A DNA stretch of 64,000 nt from Pseudomonas sp. SORT22 (GTDB lineage: Bacteria; Pseudomonadota; Gammaproteobacteria; Pseudomonadales; Pseudomonadaceae): assembly GCF_018417635.1 (NCBI RefSeq), contig NZ_CP071007.1, forward strand, positions 916,001-980,000. The letters are read 5' to 3'. Positions 46,294 through 55,578 of this stretch are shown piece by piece; position 1 is the stretch's first letter, and every line of letters begins with the position of its first letter. Made by a program: the position numbers and the translations under genes. The notes under the pieces are model-generated. The model searched no databases. It was not told the origin of the DNA and saw nothing but the letters and a program-made list of their open reading frames with translations.

Positions 46294-47090
46294 GCACTGA
46301 ACCCGTGTTCGCTGGCGGGGAAGCTGACTTCCTTGACGGCGGTTACATAAGCCTTGAGCGCACCTTGAATGTCGCTCTGGCCGGCCATGAAGTTCTTCAC
46401 GAACTTCGGTACCCGGCCGGTCAGCGACAGGCCGAGCATGTCGTGCAGCACCAGGACCTGGCCGTCGGTGGCGCTACCGGCACCAATACCGATGACCGGA
46501 ATGCTCACCGCCTGGGTGATTTCGGCGGCAAGTTCGGTCGGCACGCACTCGAGCAGCAACATGGCCGCGCCGGCTTGCTCCAGGGCGATGGCGTCGGCAC
46601 GCATCTGCCGGGCCTGGTTTTCCTGGCGGCCCTGGACCTTGTAGCCACCGAGGATGTTCACGGTTTGCGGGGTCAGGCCCATGTGCGCGCACACCGGCAC
46701 GCCACGTTCGGCCAGCAGGCGGATGGTCTCCGCCAGCCAGGCGGCGCCTTCGACCTTGACCATGTGCGCGCCGGCTTGCATCAGCGCGCCGCTGTTGGCG
46801 AACGCCTGCTCGGTGGTGGCGCAGGCCATGAACGGCAGGTCGGCAAGAATCAGCGCACCTTCGTTGCCGCGTTTGACGCAGGCAGTGTGATAGGCCATCT
46901 CGGCATTGGTTACTGGCAAGGTGCTGTCATGGCCCTGGAGGACCATGCCCAGGGAGTCACCCACCAGCAATACTTCCACGCCGGCACGGCTGGCGGCCTG
47001 GGCAAAGGTCGCGTCGTAGCAGGTCAGCATGGTTATTTTCTCACCCTTGGCCTTGAGGCTCTGCAGGGTGGTCAGGGTTACTTCTGGCAT
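46290..47090 (-). CDS. panB: 3-methyl-2-oxobutanoate hydroxymethyltransferase
   Basis: A 266-residue magnesium-dependent TIM-barrel enzyme making ketopantoate from alpha-ketoisovalerate and methylenetetrahydrofolate. Signatures: [13 protein letters not shown] near residue 20, the metal site [15 protein letters not shown] near 42-56, and the catalytic [12 protein letters not shown] near 130. It is coupled to panC downstream. The 252-base gap to folK upstream holds the promoter and an inverted repeat at 47153-47202. Confidence 0.97.
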   Translation of the reverse strand: MPEVTLTTLQSLKAKGEKITMLTCYDATFAQAASRAGVEVLLVGDSLGMVLQGHDSTLPVTNAEMAYHTACVKRGNEGALILADLPFMACATTEQAFANSGALMQAGAHMVKVEGAAWLAETIRLLAERGVPVCAHMGLTPQTVNILGGYKVQGRQENQARQMRADAIALEQAGAAMLLLECVPTELAAEITQAVSIPVIGIGAGSATDGQVLVLHDMLGLSLTGRVPKFVKNFMAGQSDIQGALKAYVTAVKEVSFPASEHGFSA

Positions 47091-47152
47091 GAAAAGGAAT
47101 CCTCGTTCAGGCGCTGTGAAAAACGACTGCGTACAACGCGTGTATTCATCTT

Positions 47153-47202
47153 CTGGAACAGCACATCATCGATCGTGGTGTTTGAATTACGACCTGTTCC
47201 AG
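47153..47202. other. 9-bp inverted repeat in the panB upstream region
   Basis: CTGGAACAG (47153-47161) and CTGTTCCAG (47194-47202) are exact complements 32 bases apart, roughly three helical turns between centres of about 41 bases. They could be paired half-sites for a regulator or a large stem-loop. No known family site is recognised. Confidence 0.35.
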
Positions 47203-47342
47203 GCCTATATACGCCTTTTTGCGACGCTCGGGGCGCCACGGGACGCCTATAGTCGTGAGCGAGGGGGCTGAAGTCAATTACCCTGTTACCGCATTGTTAC
47301 TAATGCGCTGTTACGGGCGTTACCGGCTGGGGGAGCGCCCGG

Positions 47343-47819
47343 CTACAGGCGCTCGAGGCCGACGAACGGGCAATCTGCCAGTAATTGGGACAGGGGCCTT
47401 TGATCGGCCAGGCAGAAGTCTTCGGGTACCAGCTCGGCCAGCGGGTAGAGGACGAACGGTCGCGCCTGCATGTGGTAATGCGGCACTTTCAGGCGTGGCA
47501 CATCGATGACCTGGTCGCCGTACAGCAGGATATCCAGGTCGAGGGTGCGCGGGCCCCAGCGCTCTTTGCGCTCGCGGCCCTGATCGGCCTCAATGGCCTG
47601 CAGCGCATCGAGCAGCTCAAGCGGCGCGAGGGCGGTATCCAGCGCTGCCACGGCGTTGGTGTAGCGCGGCTGCCCGGGCGATAGCGATTCGCTGCTGTAG
47701 AAAGCCGAAACCCCGGCCAGGGCGCTTTCATGCAACTGCCCCAGCGCCTCGACGGCGCTGCGCAATTGCTGCTCGGGATCGGCCAGGTTGCTGCCCAGGC
47801 CAATGAAGGCGCGGACCAT
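47343..47819 (-). CDS. folK: 2-amino-4-hydroxy-6-hydroxymethyldihydropteridine diphosphokinase
   Basis: A 158-residue enzyme transferring diphosphate to hydroxymethyl-dihydropterin; the product feeds FolP. The signature GLGSNLADP is at residues 7-15, and the metal/ATP region RWGPRTLDLDILLYGD is near 86-101 with both key aspartates. It begins three bases after pcnB, matching the pcnB-folK pair of E. coli, and should be co-transcribed with it. Confidence 0.96.
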   Translation of the reverse strand: MVRAFIGLGSNLADPEQQLRSAVEALGQLHESALAGVSAFYSSESLSPGQPRYTNAVAALDTALAPLELLDALQAIEADQGRERKERWGPRTLDLDILLYGDQVIDVPRLKVPHYHMQARPFVLYPLAELVPEDFCLADQRPLSQLLADCPFVGLERL

Positions 47820-47822
47820 CGG

Positions 47823-49211
47823 TTACTCGCCTGCAGCGCCGTCGGCGCGCTTGCGTTTGCTCGGGCTGCGCTTGCGTTTGCGCGGGCCGGCACCGGCGCC
47901 TTCGTCACGGCTGCCGAGCTCACGAATCATGTCGCGGCGCTCGCTGTCGTTGCAGTCCTGGTAGTCAGTCCACCATTGGCCGAGGCCATCGGTTTCTTCG
48001 CCCGCGCTTTCACGCAGCAGCAGGAAGTCGTAACCGGCGCGGAAACGCGGGTTGTCGAGCAACAGGTCGGCACGCTTGCCGCTGCGCCGTGGCAGGCGCT
48101 CCTGCATGTCCCAGATCTCGCGGATCGGCATGGTGAAGCGCTTGGGGATCGCAATGCGCTGGCATTGTTCGGCGATCAGCTCGTGGGCGGCTTCGTTCAT
48201 CGCCGGGATCGGCGGCATGCCGCGGCTCTGCAGGCGCAGGGCGCGACCCGGCAGGGCTGGCCAGAGCATCGCGGCGAACAGGAAGGCCGGAGTCACCGGC
48301 TTGCCCTGCTTGACACGCAGGTCGGTGTTGATCAAAGCCTGGCTGATCAGGGTGTGGGTGTAGGTCGGGTGTTCTTCGAGCGCTTCGGCACTGGCCGGGA
48401 ACAGCGGGTTGAACAACTCCAGGTCGACGAGCATTTCAAAGGTGTCGGCAGCCTGCCCGGAGAGGAACAGCTTGAGCGATTCTTCGAACAGGCGCGCCGC
48501 CGGGATCTCGCGCAGCATCGGTGCCAGTTGGCGAATCGGCTGCACGGTGTGCTTCTCGATACCGAAGTTGAGCTTGGCGGCGAAACGCACAGCACGCAGC
48601 ATGCGCACCGGGTCTTCCTGGTAGCGCTGGGTCGGGTCGCCGATCAGGCGGATCAGGCGGTTGCGGATGTCGTGTACGCCGTTGGCGTAGTCGAGGATGC
48701 GCTCGCTGACCGGATCGTAATACAGGGCGTTGATGGTGAAGTCGCGGCGTTGGGCGTCTTCTTCCAGGGTGCCGTAGACGTTGTCGCGCAAAATTCGCCC
48801 ACTCTCGTTACGCGACGAGGTGTGGCTGTTCTCTTCTTCGCTTTCCGGGTGGTTGGCGCGGAAGGTGGCGACTTCGATGATTTCACGGCCGAAATGGATG
48901 TGAACCAGCTTGAAACGGCGACCGATGATACGGGCGTTACGAAATTCGCCGCGGACCTGTTCAGGGGTGGCGCTGGTGGCGACGTCGAAGTCCTTGGGGG
49001 TGATGCCCAGGAGCTGGTCGCGTACGCAGCCACCGACCAGGTAGGCCTGGTAGCCAGCGTTTTGCAGGCGCTCGACGATGTTCACCGCGTGGCGGCTGAA
49101 CTGGCCACGTTGCAGCGAATGTTGACCACTATTGATCACTTCGGGCGTGGTGCGGATATGGTGCTGGCCACGCACGGTAGGACGGAATGACTGGAACAGC
49201 TTCTTCAGCAT
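47823..49211 (-). CDS. pcnB: poly(A) polymerase I
   Basis: A 462-residue nucleotidyltransferase that adds A tails to RNA and promotes decay. The class II nucleotidyltransferase motif GGCVRDQLLG is at 60-69 with the metal aspartates Asp74 and Asp76 in KDFDVATSATP. The RRDFTINALYYD motif follows near 160, and the tail is Arg/Lys-rich (RKRKRSPSKRKR). ATG 49211 begins MLKKLFQSFRP, the conserved start. An upstream in-frame extension of 24 codons is open but not conserved. It lies directly downstream of crcZ, as in other pseudomonads. Confidence 0.95.
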   Translation of the reverse strand: MLKKLFQSFRPTVRGQHHIRTTPEVINSGQHSLQRGQFSRHAVNIVERLQNAGYQAYLVGGCVRDQLLGITPKDFDVATSATPEQVRGEFRNARIIGRRFKLVHIHFGREIIEVATFRANHPESEEENSHTSSRNESGRILRDNVYGTLEEDAQRRDFTINALYYDPVSERILDYANGVHDIRNRLIRLIGDPTQRYQEDPVRMLRAVRFAAKLNFGIEKHTVQPIRQLAPMLREIPAARLFEESLKLFLSGQAADTFEMLVDLELFNPLFPASAEALEEHPTYTHTLISQALINTDLRVKQGKPVTPAFLFAAMLWPALPGRALRLQSRGMPPIPAMNEAAHELIAEQCQRIAIPKRFTMPIREIWDMQERLPRRSGKRADLLLDNPRFRAGYDFLLLRESAGEETDGLGQWWTDYQDCNDSERRDMIRELGSRDEGAGAGPRKRKRSPSKRKRADGAAGE

Positions 49212-49351
49212 GGGATGCACTGTTTGAAGGAATGTTCGGCCAAAAACGAAGAATGGCCGCATGATGGGCGGGGATTCTAGCATTTACTCGGTGGATGGTG
49301 TAGGCGGTCGCGTCGGACGACGCGCGGGCAGGCTGGGGCGGCAGAAACTAC

Positions 49352-49712
49352 AAGGGGAGCCGAAGCTCCCCAAGAAGTAGTTGCGTGCTCTTATTGTTTT
49401 TTTGCCGGGCTTCTTGTTTTTGTTGAGTGCCCTGCCCACAAAAAAAGCTTGTGGGCGGTCTCCCTAACCGGGATCAAGAGCAAACGGATTGCTTTGGTCG
49501 CTGAGGTTGCAATGATCATGCGATCCAACCAGTTCAGGCCCTGCTTGAGTGCAGTTTTTATTGTTCTCTGCCTGGTTGTGGGGCAAGCCCCAAGTACAAC
49601 TCCTCTCCAAAAGAATCAGTTAGCTGCGCCTCCGCCGTCTTGTTCTTATTGTGCGTGAGCCGATTCGTCTTATTTTTATTGTCTTTTGCAGTGCTTGTTA
49701 TTGTTCTTGTAC
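49352..49712 (-). ncRNA. crcZ: CrcZ small RNA (Hfq/Crc decoy)
   Basis: It fills most of the 707-base gap between cbrB and pcnB, the location of crcZ in P. aeruginosa and P. putida. The 5' end is predicted about 12 bases after an RpoN promoter (49738-49722). The transcript holds six A-rich AANAAN-type motifs (minus strand, at 49693-49709, 49666-49684, 49635-49654, 49551-49568, 49383-49406, 49408-49427), for example AAGAACAATAACAAG. CrcZ titrates the Hfq-Crc complex and so relieves catabolite repression. The 3' end is put at the GGGGAGC/GCTCCCC hairpin at 49354-49371. Ends are approximate. No conserved protein is visible in the stretch. Confidence 0.9.
49354..49371 (-). terminator. crcZ 3' hairpin
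   Basis: GGGGAGC pairs with GCTCCCC around a TTCG tetraloop (minus strand), followed by TTGTAGTTT. The T-run is broken, so some transcripts may read on into pcnB. Confidence 0.65.
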
Positions 49713-49721
49713 CAAACATAT

Positions 49722-49738
49722 AGCAGGTGCCGTGCCAA
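49722..49738 (-). promoter_or_regulatory. RpoN (sigma-54) promoter of crcZ
   Basis: TTGGCACG-GCACC-TGCT has the invariant GG and GC exactly ten bases apart (GG at 49736-49735, GC at 49724-49723), which is the -24/-12 sigma-54 form. CbrB is an NtrC-type activator encoded just upstream. Confidence 0.93.
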
Positions 49739-49796
49739 CTTTTGCAAAGCCTAGTAAAACAAGGGCTTGGAGCGGTTTTGCGTGGTTCGCGGGGCG

Positions 49797-49836
49797 AAAA
49801 AAAACCGGGGCTTCGTTACCGTAAGCCCCGGTTTTT
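49797..49836 (-). terminator. terminator of the cbrAB message
   Basis: A stem of AACCGGGGCTT and AAGCCCCGGTT around a short loop ends in eight T on the minus strand, about 85 bases after the cbrB stop. It separates cbrAB transcription from the crcZ promoter. Confidence 0.9.
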
Positions 49837-49861
49837 GTTACGACTTCGTGCTGCGGTAACA
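49836..49861. promoter_or_regulatory. CbrB upstream activating site
   Basis: TGTTAC-N14-GTAACA is an exact palindrome (arms 49836-49841 and 49856-49861). It fits the CbrB site pattern described in P. putida as I recall it. A third half-site TGTTAC lies at 49881-49886. The palindrome centre is about 115-120 bases upstream of the crcZ -24 box, typical for sigma-54 enhancers. Confidence 0.8.
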
Positions 49862-49918
49862 GTTTGTCGCAAGGTGACAGTGTTACCGCCGCCCACCGTC
49901 GAAAACTGCTGAAACGCC

Positions 49919-51355
49919 TCAGCCTTCGCTGGTGGCCCCGCTCTTGCGCCGCGGGATACCCAGGCGCTGACGACGTTCCCACAGGCACTTGCGACTGACT
50001 CCGAGTTTGCGTGCAAGCTCGGTCTCGGTCATGTGGTCCTGGTGCTCGAGGACGAAATGCTGGAAGTAGTCCTCCAGCGACAGGTCTTCAGTCGGCTCGT
50101 GGCTGGTGTTGCTGGCATTGCTGCCGGTACCCGGCAGGCTGGCAAACGGATCGTCGTCTTCCAGATCGCTCAGTTCGATGTCGATGCCCAGCAGGTCGGC
50201 GGAAATTTCCGGGCTCTCGCAGAGGATTACCGCACGCTCCACGGCGTTTTCCAGCTCGCGCACGTTACCTGGCCAGGAGTAATGCCGGATCGCCTGCTCG
50301 GCGTCGTGGCCAAAGCGCAGGTCGTTACGCCCCACGCGCGCACTCTGGCGAGCGAGGAAGGCATTGGCGATCTCGTTGACGTCGGCGCCCCGCTCGCGCA
50401 GGGCGGGCAACTTGAGGGCGATGACGTGCAGGCGGTAGTAAAGGTCTTCGCGGAACTGGCCGACCTTGGCCAGGTTCTTGAGGTCGCGGTGGGTCGCGGC
50501 AATCAGGCGCACATCGACCTTTTGCGATTGCACCGAGCCGACCCGGCGAATCTCGCCTTCCTGCAGCACGCGCAACAGGCGGGCCTGGGCTTCGAGCGGT
50601 AGTTCGCCGATTTCGTCGAGGAACAGCGTACCGCCATCGGCGGCTTCGACCAGGCCGGCACGACCGGCGCTGGCACCGGTAAAGGCGCCTTTCTCGTGGC
50701 CGAACAGTTCCGATTCGATCAGGGTCTCGGGAATCGCCGCGCAGTTCACCGAGATCATCGGCGCCTTGGCGCGCCGCGAGAGGTTGTGCAGGGCGCGGGC
50801 CACCAGCTCTTTACCGGTACCCGACTCGCCCTGGATCAATACATTGGAATCGGTTGGCGCAACCTTGCGGATCTTGCCGTACAGGTCCTGCATCGGCGGG
50901 CAGGAACCGATGATGCCGATCTCGCCGTTGGCTGCAGTGCTGGCCGCCTTGTCGCCGGGCACCGCCTTGCCGTTGCCGCGCTCGGCCGGGGCGGCCGGCG
51001 CGTTCTGCCGGTCACGCAGGATGCGCGCCACGGCCTGGAGCATTTCGTCGTGATCGAACGGCTTGGCGATGTAGTCCACCGCGCCCATTTTCATCGAGTC
51101 GACGGCAGAGCGCAGGCTGGCGTAGCTGGTCATGATCAGCACCGGCGTGCCCTGGCCGAGCTTGATCAGTTCGGTGCCCGGTGCGCCGGGCAGGCGCAGG
51201 TCGCTGACAATCAGGTCGAAGGTCGCAATGCTGAAGCGTTCCTGGGCTTCCTGCACCGAGCCGGCCTCGCTGACCTGGTACTGGTTGCGCTCGAGCAATC
51301 GGCGCAACGCCGAGCGGATGATGGTTTCGTCTTCGACGATCAGAATATGCGGCAT
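49919..51355 (-). CDS. cbrB: two-component response regulator CbrB (NtrC family)
   Basis: A 478-residue sigma-54 activator controlling carbon/nitrogen balance and crcZ. The receiver domain covers 1-115 with phosphoacceptor Asp52 (IVSDLRLPG). The AAA+ domain holds Walker A GESGTGKE and the sigma-54 contact loop GAFTGA. The C-terminal helix-turn-helix is in [20 protein letters not shown]. It starts 22 bases after cbrA. It should bind the palindrome at 49836-49861, just beyond its own stop codon. Confidence 0.97.
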   Translation of the reverse strand: MPHILIVEDETIIRSALRRLLERNQYQVSEAGSVQEAQERFSIATFDLIVSDLRLPGAPGTELIKLGQGTPVLIMTSYASLRSAVDSMKMGAVDYIAKPFDHDEMLQAVARILRDRQNAPAAPAERGNGKAVPGDKAASTAANGEIGIIGSCPPMQDLYGKIRKVAPTDSNVLIQGESGTGKELVARALHNLSRRAKAPMISVNCAAIPETLIESELFGHEKGAFTGASAGRAGLVEAADGGTLFLDEIGELPLEAQARLLRVLQEGEIRRVGSVQSQKVDVRLIAATHRDLKNLAKVGQFREDLYYRLHVIALKLPALRERGADVNEIANAFLARQSARVGRNDLRFGHDAEQAIRHYSWPGNVRELENAVERAVILCESPEISADLLGIDIELSDLEDDDPFASLPGTGSNASNTSHEPTEDLSLEDYFQHFVLEHQDHMTETELARKLGVSRKCLWERRQRLGIPRRKSGATSEG

Positions 51356-51377
51356 TGATTCAATTCTCTCGACGGTC

Positions 51378-54332
51378 TCAGTTCACAGCGGACGTCGCTA
51401 CGACATGGCGCGGCAGGGTCACTCGGATCCGGGTGCCGCGTTGGCTCTGGCTATCGGCCGGGCTGTCGATGGTGATTTGTCCATAATGCTCTTCCACGAT
51501 GGAATAGACCAGAGCAAGCCCCAGTCCGGTGCCTTCGCCCGGGTCCTTGGTGGTGAAGAAGGGTTCGAACAGACGATCCATGATGTTTTTCGGGATGCCG
51601 CTGCCTTCGTCCTCGACGATCAGGTCGACGGTATGCTCGCTGGCTTCGCTCTTGACCCGCACGGCACTGCCGGGCGGGGAGGCGTCGCGGGCGTTGGACA
51701 GCAGGTTGATCAGCACCTGGGCCAGGCGTTGCGGGTCGCCCTCGACCCAGTGGTCCGGGTCGCACAGGTTGAAGAACTGTACTTCGAAATTGCGCCGGTT
51801 CAAGGCCAGCAGACCGATGGCGTCCTGGGCCACTTCGGCCAGGCACACCGGCTCGTCGCTGTGCTGGTGGCTGCCGGCATGGGCAAAGCTCATCAGCGAC
51901 TGGACGATGCGCGAGATGCGTTTGGTCTGCTCCAGGATCTGGCTGCTCAGCTCGGTGATCTCGCCGTCCTCTTCGCGCTCTTCGCGCAGGTTCTGCGCAA
52001 GGCAGGCAATACCGGTGACCGGGTTGCCGATCTCGTGGGCCACCCCGGCAGCCAGGCGGCCGATGCTGGCCAGGCGCTCGGAGTGCACCAGCTTGTCTTC
52101 CAGGGCCTGGGTCTCGGTGAGGTCTTCAACCAGCAGCACCAGGCCGCTGTTACCCGGTGCCAGTGGCTCGTCGATGGCCGCCTTGTGCAGGTTCAGCCAG
52201 CGGGTCTGGCCATCGAGGCCCAGGCGTTGTTTGTGCAAGTGTTCGTCGGGCACGTTGATGAAGCCCAAAAGCAGGCCGCGCCAGGGGTCGGCAATGGTGG
52301 TCAGGCGCGAGCCGACCACGCGCTTGGCGGGGATGCCGGTGAGCTCTTCCATGGCCTTGTTCCACATCAGGATCTCCTGGTCCTTGGCCAGCGAGCAGAC
52401 GCCCATCGGCAACTCCTGCAGGGTCTGGCGGTGGTAACGGCGCAGGGCATCGAGCTCGGCGGCAAGGCCGGTCAGGCGCGAGTGGTAGTCTTCCAGGCGG
52501 CTTTCGATGAAGTGGATGTCTTCGGTCACGTAGTTTTCGTTACCGGACTTGTAGGGCAGGAAGGTCTCGACCATGTCCTGGGCCACACTCGGGCCCATCA
52601 GCCCCGACAGGTTGGCCTCGATACGGTCGCGCAGGCGGCGCAGGGCATACGGGCGGCGCTCGTCGAACGGCAGGTAGAGGTCGCGCAGGGCCTGTTCCAC
52701 TTCCTTCTGCGCAGCCTTGGCACCTAGCGGCTTGGCCAGTTGCGTGGCGAATTCCTGCGGCGAGGCCGCGTGCAGCTCACGGCGCTGCGGGCGGCGCACG
52801 TTATCCACCGCGCAGGCCTCGGCGGCGCTGACTTCTTCACTGCTGGCGTTGGTGAACAGCGAGATCAGGGTAAACAGCAGCACGTTGGCGGCCAGCGAGG
52901 CGATCGCAGCCATGTGCCAACTGGTGTCGTCGAGCACATAGATCATGTTCAGCAGCGGGATGTAGAAGCCTTGCAGGTTGCCCACCAGCGGCAACAGCAT
53001 GGTCACCATCCACACCAGGATCCCCGCCAGCAGGCCGGCAATGAAGCCGCGGCGGTTGGCGGTCGGCCAGTACAGCACCGAGAGCACGCCCGGCAGGAAC
53101 TGCAAGGTGGCGACGAAGGCGACGATGCCGAGGTTGGCCAGGTCCTGCTGGCTGCCCAGGGTCAGGTAGAAGCCGAAACCGGCGGCGATGATGGCGACGA
53201 TCAGCGCCCGCCGGGTCCATTTCAGCCAGCGGTAGATGTTGCCCTCGGCCGGTGGCTGGTACAGCGGCAGCACCAGGTGGTTGAGGGCCATGCCCGAAAG
53301 CGCCAGGGTGGTGACGATGATCAGCCCGCTGGAGGCCGAGAGCCCACCGATATAGGCCAATAGCGCCAGTGCCTGGTTGTTGGCGGCGATGCCCAGGCCC
53401 AGGGTGAAGTATTCCGGGCTGGTGCTGGCGCCCATTTTCAGGCCGGCCCAGAGAATCAATGGCACCGCCAGGCTCATCAGCAGCAGGAACAGCGGCAGGC
53501 CCCAACTGGCGCTGACCAGCGAGCGCGGGTTGAGGTTTTCGGTAAAGGCCATGTGGTACATGTGCGGCATGACGATGGCCGAGGCGAAGAACACCAGCAG
53601 CAGCGTGCGCCATGGGCCTTCCTGCAAGGGGGTGTGCAGGGCGGCGAGGGCGGTCTGGTTCTGCAGCAGCCAGACTTCCAGCTCATGCGGGCCGCCAAAC
53701 ACGCCGTACAGCGCATACAGGCCAATGCCGCCGAGGGCCAGCAGCTTGATCACCGATTCGAAGGCAATGGCGAACACCAGGCCCTCGTGTTTCTCCCGGG
53801 TAGCGATGTGCCGCGAACCGAAGAAAATGGTGAACAGGGTGATCAATGCGCAAAAGGCAAAGGCGACCCGCGCCTTGACCGGTTCGCCGGTCAGAATGCT
53901 GATCGAGTCGGCCACCGCCTGGATCTGCAGGGCCAGCAGCGGCAGCACGCCGATCAACATGAAGATGGTGGTCAGCGCCCCGGCCCAGGTACTGCGAAAG
54001 CGGAAGGCGATCAGGTCGGCCAGCGACGACAATTGGTAAGTGCGGGTGATCTTCAGGATCGGGTACAGCAGCACCGGTGCCAGCAGAAAGGCCCCGGACA
54101 CCCCCAGGTAACAGGCGAGAAAGCCGTAGCCGTATTGGTAGGCCAGGCCCACCGAGCCATAAAAGGCCCAGGCACTGGCATAGACGCCCAGCGACAGGGT
54201 GTAGGTCAGCGGGTGGCGGATGATCGAGCGCGGGATCATCCCGCGTTCGCTGACCCAGGCCACGCCGAACAGCACCAGCAGGTAGGCGGCGCTGATCAGG
54301 ATCATCTGGGTCAGGCTAAAGCTCATCGGCAT
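51378..54332 (-). CDS. cbrA: sensor histidine kinase CbrA with N-terminal transporter domain
   Basis: A 984-residue fusion: residues 1 to about 510 form a sodium:solute symporter (SSSF) domain with about thirteen membrane helices. A PAS domain follows (about 610-730), then HisKA with phosphoacceptor His766 in [10 protein letters not shown], and an ATPase domain with [11 protein letters not shown] and [10 protein letters not shown]. In P. putida the transporter part takes up histidine; in sensing it may be separable. The start is uncertain within three codons (GTG 54335, ATG 54332, ATG 54326); I choose ATG 54332. It overlaps cbrX by 17 bases. Confidence 0.95.
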   Translation of the reverse strand: MPMSFSLTQMILISAAYLLVLFGVAWVSERGMIPRSIIRHPLTYTLSLGVYASAWAFYGSVGLAYQYGYGFLACYLGVSGAFLLAPVLLYPILKITRTYQLSSLADLIAFRFRSTWAGALTTIFMLIGVLPLLALQIQAVADSISILTGEPVKARVAFAFCALITLFTIFFGSRHIATREKHEGLVFAIAFESVIKLLALGGIGLYALYGVFGGPHELEVWLLQNQTALAALHTPLQEGPWRTLLLVFFASAIVMPHMYHMAFTENLNPRSLVSASWGLPLFLLLMSLAVPLILWAGLKMGASTSPEYFTLGLGIAANNQALALLAYIGGLSASSGLIIVTTLALSGMALNHLVLPLYQPPAEGNIYRWLKWTRRALIVAIIAAGFGFYLTLGSQQDLANLGIVAFVATLQFLPGVLSVLYWPTANRRGFIAGLLAGILVWMVTMLLPLVGNLQGFYIPLLNMIYVLDDTSWHMAAIASLAANVLLFTLISLFTNASSEEVSAAEACAVDNVRRPQRRELHAASPQEFATQLAKPLGAKAAQKEVEQALRDLYLPFDERRPYALRRLRDRIEANLSGLMGPSVAQDMVETFLPYKSGNENYVTEDIHFIESRLEDYHSRLTGLAAELDALRRYHRQTLQELPMGVCSLAKDQEILMWNKAMEELTGIPAKRVVGSRLTTIADPWRGLLLGFINVPDEHLHKQRLGLDGQTRWLNLHKAAIDEPLAPGNSGLVLLVEDLTETQALEDKLVHSERLASIGRLAAGVAHEIGNPVTGIACLAQNLREEREEDGEITELSSQILEQTKRISRIVQSLMSFAHAGSHQHSDEPVCLAEVAQDAIGLLALNRRNFEVQFFNLCDPDHWVEGDPQRLAQVLINLLSNARDASPPGSAVRVKSEASEHTVDLIVEDEGSGIPKNIMDRLFEPFFTTKDPGEGTGLGLALVYSIVEEHYGQITIDSPADSQSQRGTRIRVTLPRHVVATSAVN

Positions 54333-54492
54333 CACGTTGGCTCTGCAGGATAAAGGTCACGACAATCAGGATCAGCCAGAGCAGGTAAGGGCGATACCAG
54401 GCTCCGGTTGGCTCGATCCACCAGTCCATGATGGCCGGGGAGAACAGGTAGATCCCCACGACCAGAAGCAGGACCAAACGATAGATATACAT
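54316..54492 (-). CDS. cbrX: small membrane protein CbrX, first gene of the cbrXAB operon
   Basis: A 58-residue ORF, too short for most gene finders: it starts MYIYRLVLLLVVGIY and ends SQRDADEL. Two hydrophobic segments (about 4-20 and 35-49) flank a polar loop MDWWIEPTGAWYRP. Its stop lies 17 bases inside cbrA, and cbrA has no clear ribosome site of its own, so translation coupling is likely. A short overlapping gene in this place has been described as cbrX in P. putida. Its biochemical role is not established; it may support folding of the CbrA transporter domain. Confidence 0.85.
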   Translation of the reverse strand: MYIYRLVLLLVVGIYLFSPAIMDWWIEPTGAWYRPYLLWLILIVVTFILQSQRDADEL

Positions 54493-54629
54493 GCTGGCCT
54501 CAAAGGTTAGGGCGCTGCGGCTTGGACTTATTATTGGCGCAAATGGCTGCGGCGATGGTAACGGGCTTGTGGGTTTTTGCCAAAGAATTGAATTTACTGG
54601 GCTTTCTGTGGGGCCGGGCCCCCCAGGGA

Positions 54630-55517
54630 TCAGTGCAGATCGGCCTCGGGCACGCTCAGGCGCCGGGGCAGGGCGTCGGGGTTCCAGTGCAATGCGGCAT
54701 GCGCCAGCACTTCGCCCGGGGTACCGTACTCCATGCCTGCTTCGGTCTTTTGCCCCAGTGCGCGCAGTGCGCGCAGCAGCAGGGGCGTGGCCTGGTCGGC
54801 GGCCAGTGGTGGCGAGCGGTAGGACTTGCCCAGCTTGTGCCCGTCAGGCTGCACGATCAGCGGCACGTGCAGGTAACGCGGCTGCGACAGGCCCAGCAGT
54901 TCCTGCAGGTACAGCTGGCGCGGGGTGTTATCCAGCAGGTCGGCGCCGCGCACGATATCGGTCACACCCTGCCAGGCATCATCAAGCACCACCGCCAGTT
55001 GATAAGCGTACAGGCCATCGCGACGGCGAATGACAAAGTCACCCACCTCACGGCCCAGGTGCTGTTCGAAACGGCCCTGCACGCGGTCATCGAAATGGTA
55101 GGCCAGCTCCGGCACCCGCACGCGGATGGCGGCGCCTTCGCAGGCATGCCCGGCATTGCGGCACAGGCCCGGGTAAACGCCGTTGTAGCCTTCGAGTTGC
55201 TTGCGCGAGCAGGTGCAGGCGTAGGCCAGGCCCTGGCGGAACAGGCGTTCGAGCACTTCGGCATAGGCCGCGTGGCGCTGGCTTTGGTAGACCACCTCGC
55301 CGTCCCATTCCAGGCCGTAGCTTTCCAGGGTTTGCAGAATGGCGGCCTGGGCGCCGGGAGCTTCGCGGGGCGGGTCGATGTCTTCCATGCGCACCAGCCA
55401 GGTGCCGCCGACTGCCCGGGCATCCAGCCACGAGGCCAGGGCCGCGACCAGCGAACCAAAGTGCAGAAATCCACTGGGCGTGGGGGCGAAGCGTCCGATG
55501 TAGCGGGAGTCGTTCAT
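54630..55517 (-). CDS. gluQ: glutamyl-Q tRNA(Asp) synthetase
   Basis: A 295-residue truncated glutamyl-tRNA synthetase that attaches glutamate to queuosine in tRNA(Asp), not to a tRNA end. It has the HIGH-like HFGS at residues 19-22 and the zinc ligands Cys101, Cys103, Tyr115 and Cys119, with the KMSKS-like HKLGKS near 233. It lacks the anticodon-binding domain, as expected. ATG 55517 starts MNDSRYIGRFAPTPSG. It lies 61 bases downstream of dksA, the usual pair dksA-gluQ. Confidence 0.96.
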   Translation of the reverse strand: MNDSRYIGRFAPTPSGFLHFGSLVAALASWLDARAVGGTWLVRMEDIDPPREAPGAQAAILQTLESYGLEWDGEVVYQSQRHAAYAEVLERLFRQGLAYACTCSRKQLEGYNGVYPGLCRNAGHACEGAAIRVRVPELAYHFDDRVQGRFEQHLGREVGDFVIRRRDGLYAYQLAVVLDDAWQGVTDIVRGADLLDNTPRQLYLQELLGLSQPRYLHVPLIVQPDGHKLGKSYRSPPLAADQATPLLLRALRALGQKTEAGMEYGTPGEVLAHAALHWNPDALPRRLSVPEADLH

Positions 55518-55538
55518 GGCGAGCAGGTATGAAAATGA

Positions 55539-55563
55539 AACGGGGCGCCTGATGCGCCCCGTT
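55539..55563 (-). terminator. terminator between dksA and gluQ
   Basis: CGGGGCGC and GCGCCCCG pair around a five-base loop, flanked by AA/TT. On the minus strand the stem is followed by TTTCATTTTC. In E. coli a terminator at this place limits gluQ expression; here it could do the same. Confidence 0.8.
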
Positions 55564-55578
55564 CGGATGGGAGAAGGA

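Noticed and set aside
49449..49658. A small plus-strand ORF with a hydrophobic segment within the crcZ region
   Set aside because: The base composition follows the A-rich motifs of the minus-strand sRNA, no ribosome site is seen, and the crcZ reading explains the stretch.
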